DNA of 64,000 nucleotides from an uncultured Paracoccaceae bacterium (GCA_947496535.1 CANMDE010000001.1:124001-188000); one strand, 5' to 3'. Positions 1 through 9,749 are shown, numbered from the stretch's first letter. The notes: generated by a model from the sequence alone, not told the origin. Numbers and translations: made by a program.

Positions 1-1
1 C

Positions 2-931
2 GTCGCAGATGCGGTGAAAGGCAATTGGGTGGACCGCTTTGCGCCTATGCCGACGCGCCCATATTTACGGCTCAGCCGGGCTGACCGGCCTATAGGCACA
101 TGGCTTTTGTTCATCCCATGCGTCTGGGCCGTGGCGCTGGCGGTTTTGGCAACAGATGTCGCAGGGCCACTTGATGTATGGATCATTGTCGGTTGTGGGA
201 TTGGTGCATTCTTGATGCGCGGTGCAGGCTGCACATGGAACGACATCACTGACCGAGACATTGATGGCCAAGTCGCACGCACGAAGTCGCGACCTTTGCC
301 AGCCGGGCAGGCCACGGTCAGGGGCGCAGTGATCTGGATGATCGCCCAATCCCTGATCGCATTTTGCATCTTGTTAACGTTTTCGCCGACAGCAATTGGG
401 CTTGGCATCCTGGCGTTGCTACCTGTGACTATTTACCCCTTCGCAAAGCGGTTCACATGGTGGCCGCAGGCGTTTTTGGGGATCGCGTTCAACTGGGGCG
501 CTTTGCTGGCATGGGCCGCGCATACAAACAGTATCGGACCGGTGCCACTGGTCCTTTATATCGCGGGTATCTTTTGGACGCTGTTTTACGATACGATCTA
601 CGCCCATCAGGACGTAGAGGATGATGCTTTGATCGGGGTAAAGTCCACCGCGCGCCTGTTTGGGGAAAACAGCCGCAAATGGCTGCGTCTGTTCTCGACC
701 ATGACGGTGATAACTTTCGGGATTGCGGTACTTCTGGCGTGCATGGATAGGTCCATCGTTTCGCTTATGCTGGCCATTGCAGGGCCTTGGGCCATGGGAT
801 GGCACATGACTTGGCAGCTTGTCCGGTTTGATCCAGAAGAAGCACCGAATGATCTGCTGAGTATATTCCACTCCAACCGTGATGCGGGGCTAATCCCCCT
901 GCCATTTTTCGCCTTGGCCGTTTTGGTATGA
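2..931 (+). CDS. ubiA: 4-hydroxybenzoate polyprenyltransferase, 5'-truncated by window edge
   Basis: Inner-membrane prenyltransferase that attaches the polyprenyl tail to 4-hydroxybenzoate in ubiquinone synthesis. The frame is open from base 2 and reads VADAVKGNWVDRF, which resembles the N-terminal part of Rhodobacteraceae UbiA, so the GTG at 14 is internal and the true start lies upstream of the window. The first aspartate-rich prenyl-diphosphate/Mg site NDITDRDIDG (about residue 75) and the second YAHQDVEDD (about 195) are present, with multiple hydrophobic helices between and after them. About 310 residues are visible and the C-terminus is complete. The next gene begins 53 bases downstream on the same strand. 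Identification is secure; only the N-terminus is unseen. Confidence 0.95.
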   Translation, partial: VADAVKGNWVDRFAPMPTRPYLRLSRADRPIGTWLLFIPCVWAVALAVLATDVAGPLDVWIIVGCGIGAFLMRGAGCTWNDITDRDIDGQVARTKSRPLPAGQATVRGAVIWMIAQSLIAFCILLTFSPTAIGLGILALLPVTIYPFAKRFTWWPQAFLGIAFNWGALLAWAAHTNSIGPVPLVLYIAGIFWTLFYDTIYAHQDVEDDALIGVKSTARLFGENSRKWLRLFSTMTVITFGIAVLLACMDRSIVSLMLAIAGPWAMGWHMTWQLVRFDPEEAPNDLLSIFHSNRDAGLIPLPFFALAVLV

Positions 932-984
932 TTGAACCTCCGGGCTTGCGGGCCTATGCAGATGGCCTGAGTTAACAAGAACGG

Positions 985-2955
985 ATGCCGATGCGCCTAT
1001 CAGCTATACTATTGCGTATTGTCGTGTTTGCGATTGCGGGTTTTGGGTCTGTGGTTGCCGCCCGCTCTGCAGTCGCAACGATGGAAGATCGGTCAGTGAT
1101 TGCTGTCCGCGAAACCCTTATAGATCAAGGGCATGACTGGGTTTCGGTGCTTGGTGACGGACTGCAGGTTATTCTGGAGGGTGAGGCCCCGTCCGAAGCT
1201 GCACGCTTTCGCGCCATATCGGCCGCAGGCAGCATGGTTGACGCCAGCCGGGTGATCGACAGTATGTCAATTGTCGAATCAGACAAGATCGCTCCACCGG
1301 AATTCGCTGTGGAAATCCTACGCAATGACCGTGGTGTGTCATTGATTGGGCTGTTGCCAGCTGCAGCAGACCGCAGGGATTTGGAAAAGGAAATCGAAAA
1401 TATCGCCGATGGCCTGCCGGTTACAGACCTTATGGATGTGGCGGATTACCCGATGCCAGAAACATGGCTGGATGCGATGAGCTATGCGGTGCGTGCGCTT
1501 GAGCTTCTGCCCCGATCCAAAATATCAGTTGGACCGAACCGGGTAGCGATTAGCGCCATTGCAGACACCGAACAGCAAAAGGTCCAGTGGGAACGCAGCC
1601 TAGCGCGTAACACGCCAGAAAATGTAGTGCTGGATGTTGATATCAGCGCACCGCGCCCAGTGATTTCTCCCTTTACCACACGTTTTACGCTCGATGGCGA
1701 AGGGGGCCGGTTCTATGCCTGCGCAGCAGATACCGAAGCCGCGCGCGATGTCATTCTGGCAGCCGCCGCTGCGGCCGGATTGACGGAAGAGACTGAGTGC
1801 ACCATCGCCTTGGGCACGCCTTCCCGTACGTGGGGAGATGCCGCATCGCTGGCGATTGAAGCCATCAGTCAAATGGGCGGCGGAACAGTTACGCTGTCTG
1901 ACACGGATGTCACGCTTGTAGCCTTGCCTGGGACCGAGCAAGAGGTATTCGATAACGCTGTGGGCGAATTGGAAAATGCGCTGCCCGAAGTCTTTGCCGT
2001 CAGTGCTGAACTACCGCCATCACCCAACGCCACGACCGAAGGCCCACCTAGATTCACCGCTACGCGCAGCCCCGAAGGTGCCGTGCAACTGCGCGGTCGT
2101 GTGCCGGACGATATGACCAACACAATCGCCGAAAACTATGCCGTCGCCAAATTCGGCAAACGTGATTTGACGCTCGGTACGCGTGTGGCCGAAGGACTGC
2201 CAGCGGGATGGTCTGTGCGGGTTTTGGCCGGAATTGAGGCATTGTCCGAGCTATCAAACGGTTCCGTCATCGTTGAACCTGACACGATACAAATCCGCGG
2301 GAACACAGGTAATCAGACAGCCAGCGATGATATCTCTCGTCTTTTGATCGAAAAGCTAGGTCAGGCTGCGTCCTTTGATATTGACGTGACCTACGTCAAA
2401 CAGCTTGATCCCATCGCCGGGTTGCCATCGCCCGAAGAATGCCTCGAGCAGATTACCGAGGTCACGCAGTCAAGCAAGATCACCTTTGACCCCAGTTCAG
2501 CGGATATCACGGCAGCGACCCAGCCTGTTGTGGATCAGATTGCCGATATCCTGCGCCGCTGTGGGGATCTGCGCATTCGGATCGCGGGTTACACAGACAG
2601 CCAAGGGCGCGAAGTGATGAACCAGCAGCTAAGTCAAGATCGGGCAGAGGCAGTTTTATCCGCTTTGCGAGCACGCCGAGTGCCGGTGGGCTCATTTGAG
2701 GCATTGGGCTTTGGTGAGGAAAACCCAATCGCCGACAACGATACTGATGCTGGCCGCGAAGCCAATCGCCGGATCGAATTCAGCCTGATCGTGCCAGAGC
2801 CGATCCCGGAGGAAACCACAACTCTGGAAGAGCTTGCCGCAGAAGATCCAATGGTGCCCGTACAGGAAGAGGAGACACCAGCGGATGGTGATGGGGCCAG
2901 TGATGACGCATCGGACGAGGCTGACCCCGAAGCGGCCACGGCTGAAGACGAATAA
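985..2955 (+). CDS. Large OmpA-family envelope protein with BON-like region
   Basis: 656 residues. The N-terminus carries one hydrophobic segment (about 5-25) that reads as a signal peptide or anchor. Residues about 35-470 form a long region with BON-like stretches (for example around 40-100). A C-terminal OmpA/MotB peptidoglycan-binding domain spans about 490-605, with typical features such as ITFDPSSADI, IAGYTDSQG and ANRRIEFSL. The last 45 residues are an acidic Glu/Asp/Ala tail. By family knowledge the OmpA domain binds peptidoglycan in the periplasm, so an envelope-stability role is inferred. The start ATG-CCG-ATG offers a second ATG two codons in; the first is used here. It probably forms an operon with the small coiled-coil gene 11 bases downstream. 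Confidence 0.85.
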   Translation: MPMRLSAILLRIVVFAIAGFGSVVAARSAVATMEDRSVIAVRETLIDQGHDWVSVLGDGLQVILEGEAPSEAARFRAISAAGSMVDASRVIDSMSIVESDKIAPPEFAVEILRNDRGVSLIGLLPAAADRRDLEKEIENIADGLPVTDLMDVADYPMPETWLDAMSYAVRALELLPRSKISVGPNRVAISAIADTEQQKVQWERSLARNTPENVVLDVDISAPRPVISPFTTRFTLDGEGGRFYACAADTEAARDVILAAAAAAGLTEETECTIALGTPSRTWGDAASLAIEAISQMGGGTVTLSDTDVTLVALPGTEQEVFDNAVGELENALPEVFAVSAELPPSPNATTEGPPRFTATRSPEGAVQLRGRVPDDMTNTIAENYAVAKFGKRDLTLGTRVAEGLPAGWSVRVLAGIEALSELSNGSVIVEPDTIQIRGNTGNQTASDDISRLLIEKLGQAASFDIDVTYVKQLDPIAGLPSPEECLEQITEVTQSSKITFDPSSADITAATQPVVDQIADILRRCGDLRIRIAGYTDSQGREVMNQQLSQDRAEAVLSALRARRVPVGSFEALGFGEENPIADNDTDAGREANRRIEFSLIVPEPIPEETTTLEELAAEDPMVPVQEEETPADGDGASDDASDEADPEAATAEDE

Positions 2956-2966
2956 AAGGAAAGACC

Positions 2967-3293
2967 GTGAACAGAAACGAATTTATTATTGCTACAGCGG
3001 TCATCCTGTTTGTTGCCTTTGCGCTGGGCTGGTTCGCAAGCTGGCTGATCAACCGCTTCAGCCGCGTTACCAAGGCCGAGATCGGTGAGTTAGACAAAAT
3101 GGCTCAAGCCCTTCACGAAGCTGAAGAAACCCGCGATCAGGCTATCACCTATCTGCAACAGCGCGAAGCTGAGATGACCAACCAGCTTAATCAGACCGAG
3201 GCAGAGCTGCGCGCTGCGATGGACGGCTTGCGCGAAGCACGGCACGAGGCCGAAGAGTTGCGCAGCTACATCGAACGCCAAAACGCAGGCTGA
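2967..3293 (+). CDS. Small membrane-anchored coiled-coil protein
   Basis: 108 residues starting at GTG, which has a good ribosome site (AAAGGAAAG) just upstream. One strong transmembrane helix (about 7-29) is followed by a polar, Glu/Arg/Gln-rich segment to the end that should form a long alpha-helical coiled coil. No enzymatic motif is seen. It follows the OmpA-family gene by 11 bases and is probably co-transcribed, so it may be an inner-membrane partner of that envelope protein; this is inference from position only. I recognise the type as a hypothetical protein common beside this OmpA gene in the group but know no function. Confidence 0.75.
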   Translation: MNRNEFIIATAVILFVAFALGWFASWLINRFSRVTKAEIGELDKMAQALHEAEETRDQAITYLQQREAEMTNQLNQTEAELRAAMDGLREARHEAEELRSYIERQNAG

Positions 3294-3330
3294 CTCCGGC
3301 CCGTCCACCTAAATCTGGTCAATACGAGTA

Positions 3331-4401
3331 ATGCTGTTTAACAATGCAGCATTCCAGAATACAGGACGCCCCACCGTGACCAACCCAATCAAGCGACCTT
3401 TGACCCTTAGGGATGTTTCCGAAGCCTCTGGCGTCAGTGAAATGACAGTCAGCCGCGTTCTGCGCAACAAGGGCGATGTGAGCGAGGCGACACGCCGCAA
3501 GGTACAGGACGCCGCCAAGCGTCTCGGCTATGTGCCGAACCGCATCGCCGGCGCGCTAGCCTCACAACGGGTCAATCTGGTTGCGGTGATCATCCCTTCC
3601 TTCGGGAATATGGTGTTTCCCGAGGTGCTTTCGGGGATTTCCGAGACGCTGGAAGACACCGGACTGCAGCCCGTTGTGGGTGTCACGGATTATCTGCCTG
3701 AAAAAGAAGAACATGTTCTGTTTGAAATGCTGTCTTGGCGGCCTTCCGGTGTTATCATCGCTGGGCTGGAACATTCAGAAGCATCGCGTCAGATGTTGAT
3801 GCAAGCGGGTATTCCAGTGGTCGAGATCATGGACGTGGATGGTGAACCGGTGGATGCTTGCGTCGGCATCTCGCACCGGCGGGCGGGTCGTATTATGGCC
3901 GAAGAGATCATCGCGGCGGGTTATAAACGCATCGGTTTCATGGGCACGAAAATGCCTCTGGACCATCGAGCCCGAAAACGGTTCGAGGGGTTTACAAGGA
4001 CGCTGGCCAAATCCGGAATCGAGATCGCGGACCAGGAATTTTACTCCGGCGGCTCTGCTCTTGCCAAGGGGCGGGAAATGACAGCGAAGATGATCGAACG
4101 GACCCCTGATCTGGACTTCCTTTATTACTCCAACGACATGATCGGGGCGGGCGGTCTATTGTATCTGCTGGAGAAAGGTATCGACGTGCCGGGGCAGATG
4201 GGTCTCGCTGGCTTCAACGGTGTAGAGTTGCTTGATGGGTTGCCACTGCAACTGGCGACGATGGATGCCTGCCGCCGCGATATTGGTGCCCGATCTGCAC
4301 GGATCATTGCCGCGCAACATGCGGATGAGGTCCCCGCGGACGAAAAGATCATCACGCTAACACCGAAATTGGCTTTCGGGGATACACTGCGGCGCAGTTG
4401 A
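3331..4401 (+). CDS. LacI/GntR-family transcriptional regulator
   Basis: 356 residues. An N-terminal LacI helix-turn-helix (VSEASGVSEMTVSRVLR, about residues 30-46) with the hinge YVPNRIAGALAS is followed by a periplasmic-binding-protein-like sensor domain (about 75-340). By family it is a cytoplasmic repressor or activator responding to a sugar or sugar acid, and the sequence resembles GntR-type gluconate regulators. No sugar genes adjoin it, so its targets are elsewhere or outside the window. An alternative GTG start at 3376 would remove 15 residues and leave the DNA-binding domain intact; the ATG at 3331 lacks an obvious Shine-Dalgarno, so the shorter form is possible. The next gene is convergent. 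Confidence 0.9.
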   Translation: MLFNNAAFQNTGRPTVTNPIKRPLTLRDVSEASGVSEMTVSRVLRNKGDVSEATRRKVQDAAKRLGYVPNRIAGALASQRVNLVAVIIPSFGNMVFPEVLSGISETLEDTGLQPVVGVTDYLPEKEEHVLFEMLSWRPSGVIIAGLEHSEASRQMLMQAGIPVVEIMDVDGEPVDACVGISHRRAGRIMAEEIIAAGYKRIGFMGTKMPLDHRARKRFEGFTRTLAKSGIEIADQEFYSGGSALAKGREMTAKMIERTPDLDFLYYSNDMIGAGGLLYLLEKGIDVPGQMGLAGFNGVELLDGLPLQLATMDACRRDIGARSARIIAAQHADEVPADEKIITLTPKLAFGDTLRRS

Positions 4402-4450
4402 TCCTTCGTTTCTGCGGTCATGATCAGGCGGGTGCATGCACCCATCGCCC

Positions 4451-5149
4451 TCACACCATCCGAATAACATCCTTATCAATAGCCAGCATGTAACCTTTCC
4501 GCGCAATATTCTTGACCAGTAATTCGCTGATCATCTGATTGCCCAGAGTATCCCGCAGCCTTTTGATCCGAGTGGCCCCAGCGGCCTCATCACAATCGGC
4601 CGAGTCCCGACCAGAAATGACGCCTTCGATTTCTGCGCCCGATAGAACCTCATCATCCATCCGGGCTTCGGCCAATACGGATAGGGTTTCAATAGCGGCC
4701 TCTGTCAATTTGAACTCGAAATTGTTGAGATACACAGCCTTTTGGTCGCGGCTGATCAGCAGGGAGTTCACCTCGATCCCCTTGCGTTCAATTTGACCCA
4801 TCCGGCGGTTGAGCGCGATCAGCATAACCAGAAAAGCCACAGCCGCGATCAACATAGCCGTCGCAAAGACCAGCAGCACAAAGATCACAAATCGGTAAGA
4901 TGCCAACGTGTCGGAAAAAGCGGTACCTGATCCGGCGAGGATCTCTAGTAATTTGATCTCGGCCAGACTGGTCAGATTGTCATTTTCCATAAACAACTGC
5001 TCAACCCGCGTATTGAACGCATTGGCATCAGGCAGATTGATGAACAGCAAAATGGCCGCGATTGCCAGAATCAAAACAATCGCCGCAATCCCTGCGACGA
5101 CGATCCGATTACCGATTTCACGTGCCTCAGTAGCGGAGGAAGTATTCAC
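4451..5149 (-). CDS. Membrane-anchored winged-helix (OmpR/PhoB-type) regulator, inverted ToxR-like topology
   Basis: About 232 residues. Two transmembrane helices are evident, about 17-40 and 85-112, separated by a ~45-residue loop predicted to be periplasmic. A cytoplasmic C-terminal domain (about 125-232) reads like a winged helix: an early LTEAAIETLSVLAEA helix, then RIKRLRDTLG as likely recognition helix, then the wing segment LLVKNIARKGYMLAID, comparable to the GY-containing wing of OmpR/PhoB effector domains. No receiver domain is present. The domain order is the reverse of ToxR/CadC, which have the DNA-binding domain first. I chose the GTG at 5149 because it limits overlap with the preceding gene to 23 bases; an in-frame ATG at 5203 would add 18 residues. 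DNA binding is inferred. Confidence 0.7.
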   Translation of the reverse strand: MNTSSATEAREIGNRIVVAGIAAIVLILAIAAILLFINLPDANAFNTRVEQLFMENDNLTSLAEIKLLEILAGSGTAFSDTLASYRFVIFVLLVFATAMLIAAVAFLVMLIALNRRMGQIERKGIEVNSLLISRDQKAVYLNNFEFKLTEAAIETLSVLAEARMDDEVLSGAEIEGVISGRDSADCDEAAGATRIKRLRDTLGNQMISELLVKNIARKGYMLAIDKDVIRMV

Positions 5150-5408
5150 CTGCGCTGCCCTTTCTTTCTTCAAGCCCGGTCTCGTCAAAGACACCGACCA
5201 CATTCAACAATTGCCAGCCACCCTGCTGCAAGCGGGGCCACAGTTGATCCGCAGCAGAACTGGAACTGCAATCGCCGCGTACCTCGGCCACGCCATAATG
5301 CAGGCGTAGGGGGTCGTCCTGCTTAGCCTTATAGTCGGCATAGCAAGCAGCATTGGCTCCCGCTGCCCAGAGACAGAAAATGATGAATGAGAAAGACAGG
5401 TTTTTCAT
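5127..5408 (-). CDS. Small secreted cysteine-containing protein upstream of the membrane regulator
   Basis: 93 residues. Residues 1-20 are a clear signal peptide ending ANA-A, so the mature product is about 73 residues and extracytoplasmic. It has two cysteines (ACYADYK near the mature N-terminus and RGDCSSSS mid-protein) that could form one disulfide. I recognise no named family. Its 3' end overlaps the start region of the membrane winged-helix gene by 23 bases, so the two are probably translated from one mRNA. A role as periplasmic partner or ligand of that regulator, in the way ToxS partners ToxR, is a guess from arrangement only. Confidence 0.65.
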   Translation of the reverse strand: MKNLSFSFIIFCLWAAGANAACYADYKAKQDDPLRLHYGVAEVRGDCSSSSAADQLWPRLQQGGWQLLNVVGVFDETGLEERKGSAGEYFLRY

Positions 5409-5575
5409 ATGGTCATTTGCCCTGGTCTGGCGGTGTTATCCAATATCGCCTGATGTTATCGCGGCTGTCATGACATAACCATCCCCTGATATTGTCTGTC
5501 GTTGGTCAGGCGCCCCAGTCTTGGTTCATCAAAGGCGCATGCCATCAGACGCGCCGCAATAAAAAGGATGAACCG

Positions 5576-6034
5576 ATGTTCAAATCATTGATTGCAGGTG
5601 CGACCGCGCTCTCGCTTACGTTGGCTACTTCTGCGCCAGTGCAAGCCTCCGGATTGGATCGCGACGATGTAGGCAAAGTTCTTTTAGGTATCGCGGCAGT
5701 GGCGATCATTGGGTCGGCACTGGACAACAAAAATGAGCGAAGCAGCGGCGCGGCCCCGATGGCGCGAAACAACATCCTTCCTATGCAGCGCAACATCGAT
5801 CGGAATCCTCTCTCACGCCGCGCGGCACTCCCACAAAGCTGCCTGACCGGTGTGCGAACCAGCAGCGGGGTGCAGCGCCTGTACGGTCAGCGTTGCCTGC
5901 AACGAAATTACGCCCGCGTGAACAGCCTGCCGCAGCGCTGCGCAGTGCGGCTCTACACAACCAACGGACCGGCGCGCGGGTTTGACCCCCTCTGCCTGCG
6001 CAATGCCGGTTACGTGACAGATCGCCGTCACTGA
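5576..6034 (+). CDS. Secreted protein with two tandem cysteine repeats
   Basis: 152 residues from the ATG at 5576, chosen over an upstream in-frame start because AAAGGATG lies just before it and a proper signal peptide (ending VQA-S) then begins the protein. A second hydrophobic stretch (about 35-50, VLLGIAAVAIIGSAL) follows. The C-terminal half holds two related units of about 30 residues, one beginning LPQSCLTGVRT and the other LPQRCAVRLYT, each closing with a CL pair (QRCLQRNY, DPLCLRNAGY), giving four cysteines that probably pair. No enzymatic motif is seen and the function is unknown. An inverted repeat overlaps the stop codon (6020-6043). Confidence 0.7.
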   Translation: MFKSLIAGATALSLTLATSAPVQASGLDRDDVGKVLLGIAAVAIIGSALDNKNERSSGAAPMARNNILPMQRNIDRNPLSRRAALPQSCLTGVRTSSGVQRLYGQRCLQRNYARVNSLPQRCAVRLYTTNGPARGFDPLCLRNAGYVTDRRH

Positions 6035-6043
6035 ACGGCGATC
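6020..6043. repeat. 9-bp inverted repeat across a stop codon
   Basis: GATCGCCGT and ACGGCGATC flank a six-base loop holding the TGA stop of the cysteine-repeat gene. There is no T-run after it, so it is not a standard Rho-independent terminator; it may act as an mRNA 3'-end structure together with the terminator at 6140-6177. Confidence 0.4.
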
Positions 6044-6139
6044 GGCAGCGCGGTCATCGGCCCCGGTTACCGCGCCACCTGCAGCTTTCCGACATTTTCT
6101 CGAGTGATTTGAGATTGCGTTGAGTTCGGACAGCTTCTT

Positions 6140-6177
6140 GGGGCGGTGGGTTCAGAAATGACCCATCGCCCCTTTTT
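6140..6177 (+). terminator. Strong Rho-independent terminator-like hairpin just before rnhB
   Basis: A 12-bp stem (GGGGCGGTGGGT with ACCCATCGCCCC, one G-T wobble, nine-base loop) is followed by five Ts. It lies between the cysteine-repeat gene and rnhB and ends only a few bases before the rnhB ribosome site, so it either terminates the upstream gene or sits in the rnhB leader. Confidence 0.75.
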
Positions 6178-6213
6178 ACTTGCAGGGAGCTGCACAGTTT
6201 GATCACTGGGCTC

Positions 6214-6841
6214 ATGAGGCCGAACTTCGACTTTGAAAAAGCTGCTCAAGCGCGTGGACGTACCCGTATCGCCGGCGTGGATGAAGTAGGGCGTGGCCCG
6301 CTAGCTGGACCCGTTGTTGCAGCAGCGGTGGTGCTGAACCCCGAAAACATCCCCGCAGGTTTGAATGACAGCAAAAAGCTGACCGCGAAACGGCGCGAAG
6401 CACTACACGATTTGATCATGGAAACGGCAGATGTGAGCATCGCACAGGCCAGCGTTGCCGAGATCGATGAACATAACATCCTCCGCGCGTCCCACATCGC
6501 GATGGTCAGAGCAGTCGCCGGACTGACCTGCGCACCTGATCATATCCTGATCGACGGCAACATGACCCCGCGCGATTTGACCATTTCGAGCGAGACAATT
6601 GTCAAAGGTGACGCCCTCAGCGTGTCGATTTCAGCTGCATCCATCATCGCAAAACTGTGGCGCGATCGTCACATGGTGGATTTGGCGCAACAGTATCCCG
6701 ACTACGGCTGGGATAGGAACGCGGGATACCCCACAGCCCAGCATAAATTGGCCTTGGAGCAATTTGGCGTCACCCCGCACCATAGGCGTTCGTTCAAGCC
6801 GGTACACAACATCTTGTATCAAGTTAAAAACGTAAGCGATT

Positions 6842-6843
<2 letters not shown>
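6214..6843 (+). CDS. rnhB: Ribonuclease HII
   Basis: About 209 residues, usual length for the family. It cleaves the RNA strand of RNA-DNA hybrids and single ribonucleotides in DNA. The catalytic metal site is visible: AGVDEVGRGPLAGP gives the Asp-Glu pair near residues 21-22, ILIDG supplies a third Asp near 113, and SVSISAASIIAK is the typical downstream motif. The ATG at 6214 matches the family N-terminus (MRPNFDFEKA); a TTG at 6199 has a better-spaced GGGAG and would add five residues. It sits immediately upstream of ccrM, an arrangement seen in related alphaproteobacteria. Confidence 0.95.
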
Positions 6844-8043
<1,200 letters not shown>

Positions 8044-8079
8044 CTTCATCAAAGTTGATACCGCCGGTGCCTGCGGCAA

Positions 8080-8100
8080 ACCTTTCCATGGTGGAAAGGT
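8080..8100 (+). repeat. Perfect 8-bp hairpin in the ccrM 3' region
   Basis: ACCTTTCC and GGAAAGGT flank a five-base loop, 36 bases after the ccrM stop and 18 bases before the terminator stem. With the terminator it gives two consecutive hairpins in the ccrM 3' untranslated region; no U-run follows this one. Confidence 0.5.
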
Positions 8101-8118
8101 CCGTAAGCACTAACTCTC

Positions 8119-8150
8119 CCCCACCATCCCACGCGATGGTGGGGTTTTTT
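8119..8150 (+). terminator. Rho-independent terminator of ccrM
   Basis: A perfect 10-bp stem CCCCACCATC/GATGGTGGGG with a six-base loop is followed by six Ts. It lies one base short of the convergent permease gene's stop, and lacks a T-run in the other orientation, so it serves the plus strand. Confidence 0.92.
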
Positions 8151-8151
8151 C

Positions 8152-8910
8152 TTATCCCTGTGGCCTCTCGGCCCAACCCGCGAACACTCGCTCTAAGAAA
8201 ACCACGGCGTAGTACAAAACGATCCCCAGAAACGCGAGCGCGATCAGAACGGCGAACATTAGTGGATAGTCCCCGTTCGTTTCACCCGACTTGAACAACG
8301 CCCCAAGGCCGCGTCCATGCGGGCTGACGATTTCAACAAGGTTAGTTCCGATAAAGGCCAGTGTGACCGACACTTTCAGCGCCCCAAAAAATTCGGGCAA
8401 TGTCTTAGGTAGGGCAATTTTGCGGAAAATGGTAAAGCGGGACGCCCCAAGGGAACGCAGAATATCGCGGTATTCCGGCTCCAGCGTGGACAGGCCGATC
8501 CCCACCGATACGGCAATCGGAAAGAAAGAGATCATGAAAGCCATCAGGATCGTGTTGAAGTCGTGCTGCCCGATGAAGATCAACGATATCACAGGCACCA
8601 GCGTTGCTTTCGGGATCGCGTTGAAGCCGACCAGCAACGGATACAATGCATCCCGCGCGATTTTCGAAAAACCCATGATCATGCCCAGCAGGGTTCCGGC
8701 AATCACGGCGATGATCAATCCCACCACAGTCCGCCAAAGCGATTGCCAGCCCATCTGCAAAAATAGTTCTTTATACTTCCAGAAAGCCGCCGGAAGATCA
8801 GACGGCGAGGCCATTTTGTAGTTGGGCCAATTGTTCACCCAGACGAGCAGCTCCCAAAGCCCCAGAAAGATGAGTATCGCTATGACCGGAACGGCAATCT
8901 GGCGCAGCAT
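8152..8910 (-). CDS. ABC transporter permease (NMT1/THI5-type importer)
   Basis: 252 residues with about six transmembrane helices. It is the membrane channel subunit of a SsuC/TauC/ThiX-like importer; the EAA-type coupling loop (LGASRFTIFRKIALP, about 155-170) contacts the ATPase. It is the last gene of a three-gene minus-strand operon; its ATG overlaps the ATPase stop as TGATG, which suggests translational coupling. Substrate cannot be read from the sequence: sulfonates, nitrate, pyrimidine or thiamine precursors are all carried by this family, and no metabolic gene adjoins. Confidence 0.9.
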   Translation of the reverse strand: MLRQIAVPVIAILIFLGLWELLVWVNNWPNYKMASPSDLPAAFWKYKELFLQMGWQSLWRTVVGLIIAVIAGTLLGMIMGFSKIARDALYPLLVGFNAIPKATLVPVISLIFIGQHDFNTILMAFMISFFPIAVSVGIGLSTLEPEYRDILRSLGASRFTIFRKIALPKTLPEFFGALKVSVTLAFIGTNLVEIVSPHGRGLGALFKSGETNGDYPLMFAVLIALAFLGIVLYYAVVFLERVFAGWAERPQG

Positions 8911-9698
8911 CAGTCCACCTCCGCCGCGCGACCTTGCGCGATTTTGATCTGGTCGCGCAAAATGTGCAGCATGTCAGCCACCTCAGGCGTGTAGAGAATA
9001 TCAAGCGTCCGGTCGTCGGGCAGGTCCACAGGCATAAGGTATTGCGTGCGGGCTGGGCGACCGGAGAGGACAAAGACCTGATCGCCCAGAAACACGCTTT
9101 CGCGCAGGTCATGCGTGATCAGAACGCATGTAAACGGCTCGGCTCGCCGTAAATCTCGCATGGTTTGCCAAAGGTCCTCGCGGGTAAAGGCATCAAGCGC
9201 GCCAAAGGGTTCGTCCATGATTAGCACGTCAGGTTTATGCACCAATGATCGGCAAAGGGAGGCGCGCTGGCGCATCCCGCCTGAAAGCTCCGACGGGCGT
9301 TTGTTCTCAAAACCGGTGAGACCGACCATATCAAGAAGCTCCATGGCACGGGCCGTCTTGTCGGCGGTCTTCATGCTCGGGGCGACGATCTCCAAAGGCA
9401 AGATTACGTTTTGTAAGATGGTTCGCCATTCCAGCAAAACGGGGTTTTGAAACGCCATACCGACCGTCTTGCGTGGGCCTTTAACACGCTCACCATGTAG
9501 CCAGACCTCCCCCTTGTCGGGCTTCATCAGGCCTGCCACCAGTCGGGTGAGGGTAGATTTTCCGCAACCAGATGGGCCGACCACAGCGGCAAAGGTACCT
9601 TCGGGAACGGCCACGTCGAGGCCGTCGAGCACGGGCAAGGGGCCGCTCGCCGTTTGATAGGCGTGGGTAACGCCTTTGATCTCAATGAGGTTGTCCAT
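8910..9698 (-). CDS. ABC transporter ATP-binding protein (NMT1/THI5-type importer)
   Basis: About 262 residues. The nucleotide-binding subunit is complete: Walker A GPSGCGKST (about 37-45), Q-loop, signature ELSGGMRQRASL (about 140), Walker B DVLIMDEPFGALD (about 158-170) and H-loop THD. It resembles SsuB/TauB ATPases. The start at 9698 is preferred over 9713 because AGGGA sits seven bases before it. It belongs to the same operon as the solute-binding protein upstream (51-base gap) and the permease downstream (overlap). Confidence 0.93.
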   Translation of the reverse strand: MDNLIEIKGVTHAYQTASGPLPVLDGLDVAVPEGTFAAVVGPSGCGKSTLTRLVAGLMKPDKGEVWLHGERVKGPRKTVGMAFQNPVLLEWRTILQNVILPLEIVAPSMKTADKTARAMELLDMVGLTGFENKRPSELSGGMRQRASLCRSLVHKPDVLIMDEPFGALDAFTREDLWQTMRDLRRAEPFTCVLITHDLRESVFLGDQVFVLSGRPARTQYLMPVDLPDDRTLDILYTPEVADMLHILRDQIKIAQGRAAEVD

Positions 9699-9749
9699 GA
9701 ATTGTCCCTGCAAAGGTCGGGCGCGTTGCTGGCGCCCGACCCGGTGCCG

